The position numbers and the translations under genes were made by a program. The notes below the pieces were generated by a model. It did no database searches. It was not told the origin of the DNA and saw nothing but the letters and a program-made list of their open reading frames with translations. From an uncultured Bacteroidota bacterium (GTDB taxonomy: Bacteria; Bacteroidota; Bacteroidia; Bacteroidales; SZUA-534): 50,893 nt of DNA. Shown one piece after another: positions 18,323 to 26,212 of the stretch (position 1 is the first letter of the stretch; the number at the start of each line of letters is the position of its first letter). The DNA is taken from NCBI GenBank assembly GCA_946414435.1, contig CAMKOM010000023.1:1-50893 (forward strand). The letters are read 5' to 3'.

Positions 18323-18389
18323 GCTCGTATGCAAAATCCGACGCGCAAGCGAGCGCAAATGATTTGCATAGAACTTAATATCTACTTAT

Positions 18390-19283
18390 ATGAGATTGAC
18401 ATTCAAAATGTTGCCGCTCTTTGTCATTTGCTTGGCAGTGGCCTGCACAAGCAATAGCAAAAAGCAAAAAGAACAACAACTCAAGAGCGCTTTGACCATC
18501 GACAGCAACGAATGCGAAGCCGCAGTCAAGAAAATCTTCTTCAATCTGCCTTCGCCTGTCGAAATCACGCAGACACTTCTCAAAACCGAAGAGCCGTTTA
18601 ACAGTGATATGCTGAACTCATCGGACAACCTTGAGAAATACAACACATCGAGCAGCCTGGCGCTCAATTTCGGCATCTACGGCGCCGACCTTTGCTACTG
18701 CCGTGTTTACGACCAGTTGCAGGATGCCATCAACTATCTGTCAGTAATCAAGAAGGTTACAGAGAAACTGCAGATTCCTGAAGAAGAAGGTTCGGAAACT
18801 ATCAATCGCATTGAGCAGAGCCTTGAAAACCGCGACTCGATTTTCTACATCATTTCAGACACTTACGCACGTGCCGACAGCTATCTAAAAGAAAACGAGC
18901 GCGACATGACCGCATCGCTGATTTTGGCCGGCGCCTGGGTTGAGGGTATGTACTTTGCAACCACACTCGCTCTTCAGCCGAATGCAAAAGAAGATATTGT
19001 CAACAATATTGTCGACCAAAAATACACAGTTGCAAACCTTGTCAATCTGCTCGACACATATAAGGAAACCCCGGAAGTGGCAGCTCTGATTGATGATTTC
19101 AACAAGGTTCAGGACATATACAACTCAATTGAAGTTGTTTATGACAAGTCAGTTGTGGTTAACACTGACCAAGAAGACCATGTGACCAGCATCGACGCCC
19201 CCGTGACAGTGAATATTACCAAAGACCAACTGAAGGAAATCGCTGGTTTGATTAAAGACATTAGAAATAAAATTATCGGATAA
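18390..19283 (+). CDS. Hypothetical lipoprotein
   Basis: 297 residues. Signal MRLTFKMLPLFVICLAVAC ends in a lipobox with Cys19; the mature part is almost entirely helical and acidic, with a Cys pair in LCYCRVYDQ. I do not recognise the family. The following gene begins 21 bp downstream and also encodes an exported protein, so the two probably form a two-gene operon. The AGAWVEGMYFATTLAL segment in the second half resembles an amphipathic or buried helix. Confidence 0.8.
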   Translation: MRLTFKMLPLFVICLAVACTSNSKKQKEQQLKSALTIDSNECEAAVKKIFFNLPSPVEITQTLLKTEEPFNSDMLNSSDNLEKYNTSSSLALNFGIYGADLCYCRVYDQLQDAINYLSVIKKVTEKLQIPEEEGSETINRIEQSLENRDSIFYIISDTYARADSYLKENERDMTASLILAGAWVEGMYFATTLALQPNAKEDIVNNIVDQKYTVANLVNLLDTYKETPEVAALIDDFNKVQDIYNSIEVVYDKSVVVNTDQEDHVTSIDAPVTVNITKDQLKEIAGLIKDIRNKIIG

Positions 19284-19304
19284 GCCAACAAAAAAGTTAA
19301 AGAG

Positions 19305-19739
19305 ATGAAAAAAATAATAAGCATTTTATCGGTTGCCGCACTTTGCTTGACCATCAACGCCAACGTTCAGGCACAATGCAAGACATTCATCAAGAACGAA
19401 TGCAAACCTAAACTCTCGCCTTACATCTACAACGGGCAGATGAACAGCGCTATCTTGAACCAAGGCGATTTTGCCGAACTGATGCTTACCTTCTATAGCA
19501 ACCAAGACTACCGCATTGTGGTTTGCAGCGACGGGTTGGGCGATGTGACCTTCCGCCTGCTCGACCTTCAAGGCAAGGAGTTGTTCACCAATGCCGACCA
19601 CAACTACACCGACACTTGGGACTTCTCAACCAACTCAACCCAACTGCTGACAGTTGAAGTGAGTGTTCCTGAAAACACCACCGACGAAGAGCCCAAAAGC
19701 GGCTGTGTTTCAATACTGGTAGGCTTCAAAGAGAAATAA
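19305..19739 (+). CDS. Hypothetical secreted protein
   Basis: 144 residues with a signal peptide cleaved after NANVQAQ. The mature part has the look of a small beta sandwich (DYRIVVCSDGLGDVTFRLLD, QLLTVEVSVPEN) with four Cys residues that could form disulfides. Family not recognised. Paired with the lipoprotein gene 21 bp upstream and followed by a hairpin. Confidence 0.78.
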   Translation: MKKIISILSVAALCLTINANVQAQCKTFIKNECKPKLSPYIYNGQMNSAILNQGDFAELMLTFYSNQDYRIVVCSDGLGDVTFRLLDLQGKELFTNADHNYTDTWDFSTNSTQLLTVEVSVPENTTDEEPKSGCVSILVGFKEK

Positions 19740-19743
19740 AAAA

Positions 19744-19776
19744 CGTTAAAATCCGACTTTTAGGCGGACTTTAACG
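19744..19776 (+). terminator. Hairpin terminator after the secreted-protein gene
   Basis: CGTTAAA and TTTAACG arms plus inner TCCG and CGGA form an interrupted stem with a 9-nt loop, 4 bp after the stop. Only a weak T tract follows. Confidence 0.55.
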
Positions 19777-19785
19777 AAAAAACAG

Positions 19786-19793
19786 TATATTTG
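19786..19793 (+). promoter_or_regulatory. -7 element for greA
   Basis: TATATTTG matches TAnnTTTG exactly; -33 element weak. The predicted start near 19800 places the next hairpin at the very 5' end of the greA transcript. Confidence 0.55.
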
Positions 19794-19800
19794 CTAACCG

Positions 19801-19836
19801 AAAGAGTTCCGCGTACCGCGGGATTCTTTTTGTTTT
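19801..19836 (+). promoter_or_regulatory. Terminator-like hairpin in the greA leader
   Basis: Arms AAAGAGTTCCGCG and CGCGGGATTCTTT (13 bp, two G-T/A-C-type irregularities) with loop TAC, then TTGTTTT. It stands between the -7 element and the greA ATG (19862), so it would act inside the leader as a possible attenuator rather than ending the upstream gene. Confidence 0.6.
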
Positions 19837-19861
19837 ATATAATTTTTAAAAAAACATTGAC

Positions 19862-20341
19862 ATGGACAAAGTATCCTACATTACAAGCGAAGGGTTGAAA
19901 AAACTCGTGGCCGAAGTGGAGTATCTGAAATCAGTTGAGCGTCCGCGCATCTCGCAGGCTATTGCCGAGGCAAGAGACAAGGGCGACCTGTCGGAGAATG
20001 CGGAGTACGATGCCGCTAAAGAGGCTCAGGGCCTTTTGGAAATGAAAATATCGCAACTTGAGGCGAAAATCATAAACTCACGCGTCATCGACGAGTCGAA
20101 ACTCGACTTCAGCAAGGTGCAAATCCTTTCGAAAGTGAAAATCAAGAACGTGGCCAACGGCGCCACAATGACCTACAGCATTGTTTCGGAAACCGAGGCC
20201 AACCTGAAGGAGTTCAAGATTTCGGTCAACACGCCGATTGCTCAAGGCCTGATGGGCCACAAGGTGGGCGATGTTGCCGAGGTGAAGGTTCCGAACGGAA
20301 TTATGAAGTTCGAGATTGTTGAAATCGGTCCAATCTCTTGA
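19862..20341 (+). CDS. greA: Transcription elongation factor GreA
   Basis: 159 residues, standard length. The N-terminal coiled coil contains the conserved acidic tip and GreA signature ARDKGDLSENAEYDAAKEAQ; the C-terminal globular domain carries TYSIVSETEA and SVNTPIAQGLMGHKVGDV. Stimulates transcript cleavage by stalled RNA polymerase. Followed 3 bp later by the HIT protein, so the two are an operon. A terminator-like hairpin lies in the leader. Confidence 0.97.
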   Translation: MDKVSYITSEGLKKLVAEVEYLKSVERPRISQAIAEARDKGDLSENAEYDAAKEAQGLLEMKISQLEAKIINSRVIDESKLDFSKVQILSKVKIKNVANGATMTYSIVSETEANLKEFKISVNTPIAQGLMGHKVGDVAEVKVPNGIMKFEIVEIGPIS

Positions 20342-20344
20342 GTT

Positions 20345-20737
20345 ATGGCATCGATATTCACAAAAATCGTCAACGGCGAAATCCCCTGCTATAAGATAGC
20401 GGAGGACAAGGATTATTTTGCTTTTCTCGACATCAGCCCCGTGCAGAAAGGTCACGTGCTGGTGATTCCGAAGCAGGAGGTTGACTACATTTTCGACCTT
20501 GAGCCTGCGGTTCTGGGCGGTCTGCATCAGTTTGCGCAGCGCGTGGCAAAGGCCATCCGCAAGGCCATTCCGTGCAAGAAGGTGGCAGTGGTTGTGCTCG
20601 GGCTCGAAGTGCCGCACGCACACATCCACCTGATTCCGATGAACAGCGAGGCCGACGTGCGTTTCGACAAGAAACAGGAACTGACAAAAGATGAGTTTGA
20701 GGCTATTGCCGAGAAAATCAGGAAAGAGTTTGAATAA
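20345..20737 (+). CDS. HIT family hydrolase (HinT-like)
   Basis: 130 residues. Histidine triad PHAHIHLIP (His91, His93, His95), N-terminal FTKIVNGEIPCYKIAED and the core FLDISPVQKGHVLVIPK are the standard layout. Nucleotide hydrolase or transferase acting on AMP-linked compounds; exact substrate unknown. Encoded 3 bp after greA, a common pairing in Bacteroidetes. Confidence 0.93.
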   Translation: MASIFTKIVNGEIPCYKIAEDKDYFAFLDISPVQKGHVLVIPKQEVDYIFDLEPAVLGGLHQFAQRVAKAIRKAIPCKKVAVVVLGLEVPHAHIHLIPMNSEADVRFDKKQELTKDEFEAIAEKIRKEFE

Positions 20738-20762
20738 CATTTGAGTGGTAATAAACGCTGAA

Positions 20763-20796
20763 CGCGGCTCGGAACAGGGCCGCGTTTTGTGTTTTT
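20763..20796 (+). terminator. Intrinsic terminator of greA-HIT
   Basis: CGCGGCTC and GGGCCGCG arms, 6-nt loop, followed by TTTTGTGTTTTT. Confidence 0.88.
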
Positions 20797-21171
20797 ACGG
20801 CAAGCACCAAGGCGGGCGAATCGGGACCGTTTATCGGTTTTATGCTCAATGAGATATACAAAACACTCATAGAGCATCAGGGCGAACCAATCACTAATGC
20901 GCAAAACAAACCTTCAGAGAACAAGGCAGAAATAGACCGCGCTTTCGATGAGAAAATTGGCAAAAAGTTCGGTGTAAAGTTCGGTGTAAATGAAAAAATG
21001 GTTCTGCTGCTTTTGAGTGAAACCCCGACAATGACAGCCGCCGAGATTGCCGAACGCACTGGGCTCAGCAAGCGCGGCGTGGAGAAACATATAAAGAAAT
21101 TCCGCGATATGGGAATTATCAGCCGCATTGGCAGCGACAAAGGCGGACATTGGATTGTCAATGCAGAATAA
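20797..21171 (+). pseudogene. C-terminal relic of a Fic family protein with winged-helix domain
   Basis: The frame is open upstream of the ATG at 20842 and reads ASTKAGESGPFIGFMLNEI, which resembles the end of the Fic fold (GESTPFIEFML in family members). It continues into a winged helix-turn-helix (MTAAEIAERTGLSKRGVEKHIKKF ... GIISRIG ... GGHWIV) as in Fic-HTH proteins. The whole catalytic part, including HPFxxGNG, is missing, and the frame runs straight into the HIT terminator. A short protein from the ATG at 20842 (109 residues) could still be made as a stand-alone DNA-binding domain. Lies next to another decayed gene. Confidence 0.65.
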
Positions 21172-21242
21172 AATCATATCTTTACCGAAAAATATGGCAA
21201 TAATGAACCGTTTTAAATGCATTTATCCTCGCAAGAACTAAA

Positions 21243-21568
21243 ATGAGCGACGAACTGATTCTTATACAAAATTTAATTTACGAAGTCCGTGGAAAACGTG
21301 TGATGTTGGATTTTGACCTTGCAAGGCTCTATAACGTTGAAACCAGAGTTCTGAATCAAGCCGTCAAACGAAACATAAAGCGATTCCCTATCGACTTTAT
21401 GTTCCAACTAACTAAAGATGAATCAGATAATATGTCATCACAATTTGTGATGACATCAAAACGTCCATTGTCGGCGTTGCCATTGGTGAATTAGCAACTA
21501 AAATAGAAGATAAAAAGAATACTCAACGCATTCCTATTGGATTCAAACAATCAAATGCAAAAAAATAA
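21243..21568 (+). pseudogene. ORF6N domain protein with internal deletion and frameshift
   Basis: The N-terminal ORF6N domain is intact ([43 protein letters not shown]) as far as [10 protein letters not shown], where family members continue into AFTEHG. Here the frame stops at 21494. A second frame from about 21473 reads [22 protein letters not shown] and ends at 21568, as a normal C-terminus would. So the middle is deleted and the frame shifted. ORF6N proteins are DNA-binding and common on phages and mobile DNA. The gene lies between the Fic relic and the BspA-like gene. Confidence 0.75.
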
Positions 21569-21580
21569 AACATTTAAAAT

Positions 21581-24500
21581 ATGAAACGAATTTTCACGCT
21601 TTTGTGCGCCGCAATGCTTGCAGGGCAGGCTTGGGCAGACGATAATTTTAAAGTTGGCGACCTGTACTACAGCACTTGGTTTGGGAAGGCATACGTTGAA
21701 TGTGAGAACGATGCCGACAACTATGCCAACAACTATTCGGGTCTGACAACGGTTACAATACCAGACAAGGTTGAGTACGATGGCGATGAATATCCAGTTG
21801 TCGGTATTTCCAGAGAAGCATTCAAAAATTGCACCAGTCTTACAACGATAACTTTTCCCAATTCACTTCAGCAAATCGAAGAAGCCGCATTCTATGGTTG
21901 CAGCAACCTTAAATCGGTGGTCATTCCAAATAGTGAGACAAATTTAAGAGAGTCCATATTTCAAAATTGCACCAGTCTGGAGTCGGTTACTCTGCCAAGT
22001 TCAATTACAGAAATTCCGTCCGCTATTTTTGGTGGTTGCACCAGCCTGACAACCATTGAAATACCGAATACTGTTACATTTATCGGTAATGGTGCGTTTT
22101 CGGGAAGCGGATTAACTTCTATCGAGATTCCCGCGTCAGTTACAGAAATTGCCAGCTTTGCATTTCAAGATTGCGATGGGCTGGAAACCATTACTATACC
22201 AGCGACTGTTGAAAAAGTACAATCTTGGGTTTTCCGTGGGTGCGATAATTTGACAATCAATTGCTGCGTAACTTCAATTCCTACGACTTGGAGTACTTAT
22301 TGGAACGACAACGTAGATTTTAATTTGGGAAGTTGCGGTGGAGAACAAACGTGGACTGTAACCGTTTCTGCCAACAACAGCTCGTATGGCAGCGTGAGCG
22401 GTGGCGGCACTTATGCCAACGGCTCAACTGTAACCATAACAGCCACACCTGCCGATAGTTACAAATTTGTGAAGTGGAGCAATGGTTTGACAAGCACCAC
22501 GGCAAACATTATAGTTACATCCGATACGACGATTGTGGCTGAATTTGCAGAAATGTCGCTGCAATATGAAGTCACAAGCAGTAATACGGTTCAGGTTGTA
22601 CATTCAGAAGACTATAAAAATCTGACAGAAATTGTGATACCTGAAACGGTTGTAATTAACGGCAAGACATACACGGTCACTAGCATTGGCTATGAGGCAT
22701 TCTATAATTGCAACCAAATCACATCGGTTGTTATACCAAACACGATTACAAGCATTGGTACATCGGCATTCGATGGTTGTGCAAAATTGAAAGCCGTTAC
22801 TATCCCGAATTCGGTTGACATGCTTGGTTGGTATGTTTTTTATCGTTGCAGTAGTCTGACGGGAATTAACGTGGAAAGTGGAAATAATAGTTTTTCGTCA
22901 GAAAATGGAGTTGTATTTAGTAAAGATAAAAAAACGCTCGTTTTTTACCCTTGCGGAAAGAAAGATGCATCATATTCAATTCCCGAATCAGTTACAAGAA
23001 TCGGCCCCGAATCGTTTTCGGGTAATAAAAACCTAAAATCGGTAATCATCCCTAATTCAGTAAAAATAATAGGTGATGGTGCATTTCGCCATTGCGACAA
23101 TTTGATGACAATTGATATTCCAAACAGCGTTACAACAATTGAGAACAATGCGTTTATTGAATGCGTTGGTTTAACTACCGTCAGCATTTCGGAATCGGTT
23201 GCCAACATTGGAAGCGGAGTGTTTTGCTATTGTGCTAAACTAACAGAAATTAACGTAGTCGACGACAATCCTAAATACTCATCGGAGAATGGAGTTTTAT
23301 TCAGCAAAAACAAGGATACAATTATTTGTTACCCCGCAGGGAAAACAGCCACAATATATTCGATTCCCGAAACGGTTACAAATATTGGAAGTGCTGCTTT
23401 TGATCAATGCAAATTAAAGGCAATCACCATCCCTGAATCTGTAACACACATCGGAGTTCAGGCATTTAGAGATAGCGATTTACGATTAGTCGCCATTCCC
23501 GAATCAGTCAGATACATTGGTGACGATGCATTCTCAGATTGTGACAAACTTGTCTTCAACAAATTCGACAATGCATACTACTTGGGATCTGCCGATAACC
23601 CATATTTTGCACTAATCGAAGTAATATCAAGAGACGTCACATCGTGTGAGATTAATAGTGATTGTAAAATTATTGCAGACAATGCATTTTACGATTGCGA
23701 TGAACTGACATCAATCTCTATACCAGAGTCTGTAACCAACATTGGATCAGATGCATTCTATGGTTGCGACAATCTGCAATACAACGAGTACGATAATGCT
23801 CTATATTGGGGAAATGATGAAAACAAGTATATCATACTTGTAAAAGCAAAATCAACCCATATTACATCGTGTGAGATTAACAGTGGTTGCCGAATTATTG
23901 CAAACAGTGCGTTTGATAATTGCATGAATTTGTTATCAATTTCAATTCCTGAATCAGTAAATACTATTGGTGATAGAGCATTTGCAGACTGCTTCGGTTT
24001 GACAACTGTTTCAATTCCAAAATCAGTGACTTCCATTGGCAAATTGGCTTTTTACGACTGTTGTTGGTTGGGAGTGATTACAATTCCGGAGTCTGTAACA
24101 ACTATTGCTGACAAGGTGTTTTTAGATAATAATTCCTTGACAATTTATTGTGGAGCAGGGTCGCAACCCAAGGGGTGGAGTGATATTTGGAATCCAGACA
24201 ATAGACCTGTTGTTTGGGATGCGGGTTCTGATTTGAGATTATTTATTGCGAAAGGAGCTGCCAATAACGTGGGATTCGGTAAAGTGGACGGCGGGGGAGC
24301 TGTTGTTAGTGGCTTTACGACAAAATTTTCCGCCAACCCAGCTGAAGGCTATCATTTTATCAGTTGGAGTGATGGCAACACCGACAATCCGCGTACACTC
24401 ACAGTAACAAGCGATACAGTGCTAACCGCATTGTTCGAAGCACATACTATTGTAGTTGATGTAGCAGTGCCTGCAACACGTACAGAAACGGGGTTAACCG

Positions 24501-24817
24501 AAGGTTCGCATTGCTCGGTTTGTGGGAAAGTGATTGTTGCACAAGAAATTATTCCAATGTTGAATGCCACCGCCGTCACCGAAACGGCCGCCAATGCCGC
24601 CAACATCTACGCCCACGGCAACACCATTGTGGTTGAGAACGCAACGGATGAAATCAGCGTTTACGATGCAATGGGACGCCTTGTGTGTAGAGACGCGGCG
24701 CGCCACGTCTCTACGGTTGCCGAATCGGGCATCCGTGCGGAATTGCAGGTCAGCGGCGCAGGCGTTTACATTGTGAAGGTTGGCGCCGTGGCCAAACGGG
24801 TGATGGTGAATGATTGA
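21581..24817 (+). CDS. BspA-like leucine-rich repeat surface protein with T9SS type A sorting domain
   Basis: 1078 residues. Signal peptide MKRIFTLLCAAMLAGQAWA; LRR_5 (BspA) repeats at about 60-245 and 340-870; divergent InlB B-repeat-like domains at about 255-325 (YGSVSGGGTY ... FVKWSNG) and 885-950 (GKVDGGGAV ... FISWSDG); a small EGSHCSVCGK knuckle near 970; then a T9SS type A sorting domain (EISVYDAMGRLV ... GAGVYIVKVG) at the end. Such proteins are exported by T9SS, attached outside, and bind host or other surfaces. The LRR region contains a roughly 75-residue duplication (units beginning NKFDNAYY and NEYDNALY). A 28-nt palindrome is inserted in frame within the sorting domain, and a second lies 24 bp past the stop. 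Confidence 0.9.
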   Translation: MKRIFTLLCAAMLAGQAWADDNFKVGDLYYSTWFGKAYVECENDADNYANNYSGLTTVTIPDKVEYDGDEYPVVGISREAFKNCTSLTTITFPNSLQQIEEAAFYGCSNLKSVVIPNSETNLRESIFQNCTSLESVTLPSSITEIPSAIFGGCTSLTTIEIPNTVTFIGNGAFSGSGLTSIEIPASVTEIASFAFQDCDGLETITIPATVEKVQSWVFRGCDNLTINCCVTSIPTTWSTYWNDNVDFNLGSCGGEQTWTVTVSANNSSYGSVSGGGTYANGSTVTITATPADSYKFVKWSNGLTSTTANIIVTSDTTIVAEFAEMSLQYEVTSSNTVQVVHSEDYKNLTEIVIPETVVINGKTYTVTSIGYEAFYNCNQITSVVIPNTITSIGTSAFDGCAKLKAVTIPNSVDMLGWYVFYRCSSLTGINVESGNNSFSSENGVVFSKDKKTLVFYPCGKKDASYSIPESVTRIGPESFSGNKNLKSVIIPNSVKIIGDGAFRHCDNLMTIDIPNSVTTIENNAFIECVGLTTVSISESVANIGSGVFCYCAKLTEINVVDDNPKYSSENGVLFSKNKDTIICYPAGKTATIYSIPETVTNIGSAAFDQCKLKAITIPESVTHIGVQAFRDSDLRLVAIPESVRYIGDDAFSDCDKLVFNKFDNAYYLGSADNPYFALIEVISRDVTSCEINSDCKIIADNAFYDCDELTSISIPESVTNIGSDAFYGCDNLQYNEYDNALYWGNDENKYIILVKAKSTHITSCEINSGCRIIANSAFDNCMNLLSISIPESVNTIGDRAFADCFGLTTVSIPKSVTSIGKLAFYDCCWLGVITIPESVTTIADKVFLDNNSLTIYCGAGSQPKGWSDIWNPDNRPVVWDAGSDLRLFIAKGAANNVGFGKVDGGGAVVSGFTTKFSANPAEGYHFISWSDGNTDNPRTLTVTSDTVLTALFEAHTIVVDVAVPATRTETGLTEGSHCSVCGKVIVAQEIIPMLNATAVTETAANAANIYAHGNTIVVENATDEISVYDAMGRLVCRDAARHVSTVAESGIRAELQVSGAGVYIVKVGAVAKRVMVND
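24687..24714. repeat. REP-like palindrome inside the BspA sorting domain
   Basis: GTAGAGACG (24687-24695) and CGTCTCTAC (24706-24714) flank the self-complementary core GGCGCGCC. It is translated as part of CRDAARHVSTV, between the VYDAMGRLV strand and the final strands of the T9SS sorting domain, where other family members have a shorter loop. Confidence 0.85.
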
Positions 24818-24838
24818 TGGGTAATTTATTACCGCATA

Positions 24839-24869
<31 letters not shown>

Positions 24870-24905
24870 GTGTTTTATGCCACCAACAACAATTATGTCA
24901 CCAAC

Positions 24906-24924
24906 ATTATGCTAATGGCATAAT
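24906..24924. promoter_or_regulatory. Operator-like inverted repeat upstream of the ATPase promoter
   Basis: Perfect 7-bp inverted repeat ATTATGC, TAATG, GCATAAT, ending 4 bp before the -33 element at 24929. A third half-site ATTATG lies about 13 bp further upstream in direct orientation. Position and symmetry suit a dimeric regulator; none is identified here. Confidence 0.45.
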
Positions 24925-24928
24925 TTTA

Positions 24929-24959
24929 TTTGCATAAAAGAATCAATCTATTATTTTTG
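24929..24959 (+). promoter_or_regulatory. Bacteroidetes-type promoter for the P-loop ATPase
   Basis: TTTG (24929-24932), 19-bp spacer, TATTTTTG (24952-24959): exact match. The start would be near 24966, only about 5 nt before the ATG at 24971, so the message is nearly leaderless. Confidence 0.75.
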
Positions 24960-24970
24960 TAAAAAAAATT

Positions 24971-26125
24971 ATGACAAGCTTAAGTAATCCATTCATTATT
25001 AACGGGAAAATTCCGACAGAGTATTTTTGCGACCGCGTAGATGAAAGTGCATCATTAATCAAGTTACTTCTGAACGGCAACAATGTGGTACTGACTTCAC
25101 CGCGCAGAGTTGGAAAAACAGGATTAGTTGAGCATTGTTTTCAGCAATCAGAACTAAACGAAAAATACCACACCATTTTTGTTGATATTTTGGGGACATC
25201 AAACCTTCGTGAATTTACATATGTGTTTGGTCAACAAATATTTGAAGCGCTTAAAACGAAAAGCCAAAAACTTATCGACCTGTTCTTTAACACCGTTCGC
25301 TCAATTAGTGGTGAGTTCGGTTACGATGTGATTACAGGTTTGCCCAAATTCAACATTTCATTGGGTGCGATCGAAAATCCGCAACATACTCTGAACGAGA
25401 TATTTACATATATAGATAAAGCTGACAGGCGGTGTATCATTGCCATTGATGAGTTTCAGCAGATAGTGAACTATCCTGAAAAAAATATCGAAGCCATATT
25501 GCGTACGCATATCCAACACTGCAGTAACGCCAATTTTATTTTTGCGGGATCGGAACGTCACATACTGGCCGAAATGTTCAATTCCTACTCGCGACCGTTC
25601 TATGCAAGCACAAGCCCCTTGAATCTTGACGAACTCAAACTTGACAAATACTCAGAGTTTGTTACCCGACTGTTCGAAAAGTTTGGCAAAACCATTGATA
25701 GCCAAATTATTGAATATGTATATGGGTTGTTTGACGGAAACACATATTGTATGCAGAAAACATTCAACGCCACATTTTCGGCAACAGAAACCGAGTGTTC
25801 GATGCAGATTGCTGAAGATTCCATAGCAAACATTTTACTCGAAAACGAGCGCAATTATCAAAGTCGCCTTGCTCTGTTGCCACCGAAGCCAAAGGAATTG
25901 CTGATTGCAATAGCCAAAGACGGTGTTGCTCAGCGGCTTACATCGGGCGAATTTATCCGTCGGCATAAACTGTCATCGGCAAGTTCGGTGCAATCAGCCA
26001 CCAATCAACTGCTTGCCAACGACTGGATAACTTATTCAATAACTGACGGTTATAAGAAATTCTTTCTGACCGACAAATTTATGACACTTTGGTTGAAAGA
26101 CCAATTCGGTCAAGGTTGGCGATAG
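24971..26125 (+). CDS. P-loop ATPase of the archaeal ATPase/AAA type with C-terminal winged helix
   Basis: 384 residues. Walker A SPRRVGKTGL near residue 43; Walker B CIIAIDEFQQ near 155-165; sensor-like FIFAGSERH; then helical C-terminal and winged-helix-like region (GEFIRRHKLSSASSVQSATNQLL ... YSITDGYKKFFLTD). This layout is common in Bacteroidetes accessory regions, and its biological role is generally unknown; relatives have been linked to NTP-dependent signalling, stress or mobile elements. AT-rich compared with the neighbouring ispB-type gene. It has its own promoter and operator-like site and lies in the accessory stretch with Fic and ORF6N relics. Confidence 0.8.
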   Translation: MTSLSNPFIINGKIPTEYFCDRVDESASLIKLLLNGNNVVLTSPRRVGKTGLVEHCFQQSELNEKYHTIFVDILGTSNLREFTYVFGQQIFEALKTKSQKLIDLFFNTVRSISGEFGYDVITGLPKFNISLGAIENPQHTLNEIFTYIDKADRRCIIAIDEFQQIVNYPEKNIEAILRTHIQHCSNANFIFAGSERHILAEMFNSYSRPFYASTSPLNLDELKLDKYSEFVTRLFEKFGKTIDSQIIEYVYGLFDGNTYCMQKTFNATFSATETECSMQIAEDSIANILLENERNYQSRLALLPPKPKELLIAIAKDGVAQRLTSGEFIRRHKLSSASSVQSATNQLLANDWITYSITDGYKKFFLTDKFMTLWLKDQFGQGWR

Positions 26126-26189
26126 GATTCAGTCTCTTATATTTCACCAACAATTCGGAAAAAACCGCACTAACGACGGCAAATTGTTA

Positions 26190-26197
26190 TACTTTTG
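26190..26197 (+). promoter_or_regulatory. -7 element for the polyprenyl synthase operon
   Basis: TACTTTTG matches TAnnTTTG exactly. It overlaps a possible TTG start at 26195, so translation should begin at the ATG at 26213. Confidence 0.55.
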
Positions 26198-26212
26198 GCG
26201 AAAAACCTACGA

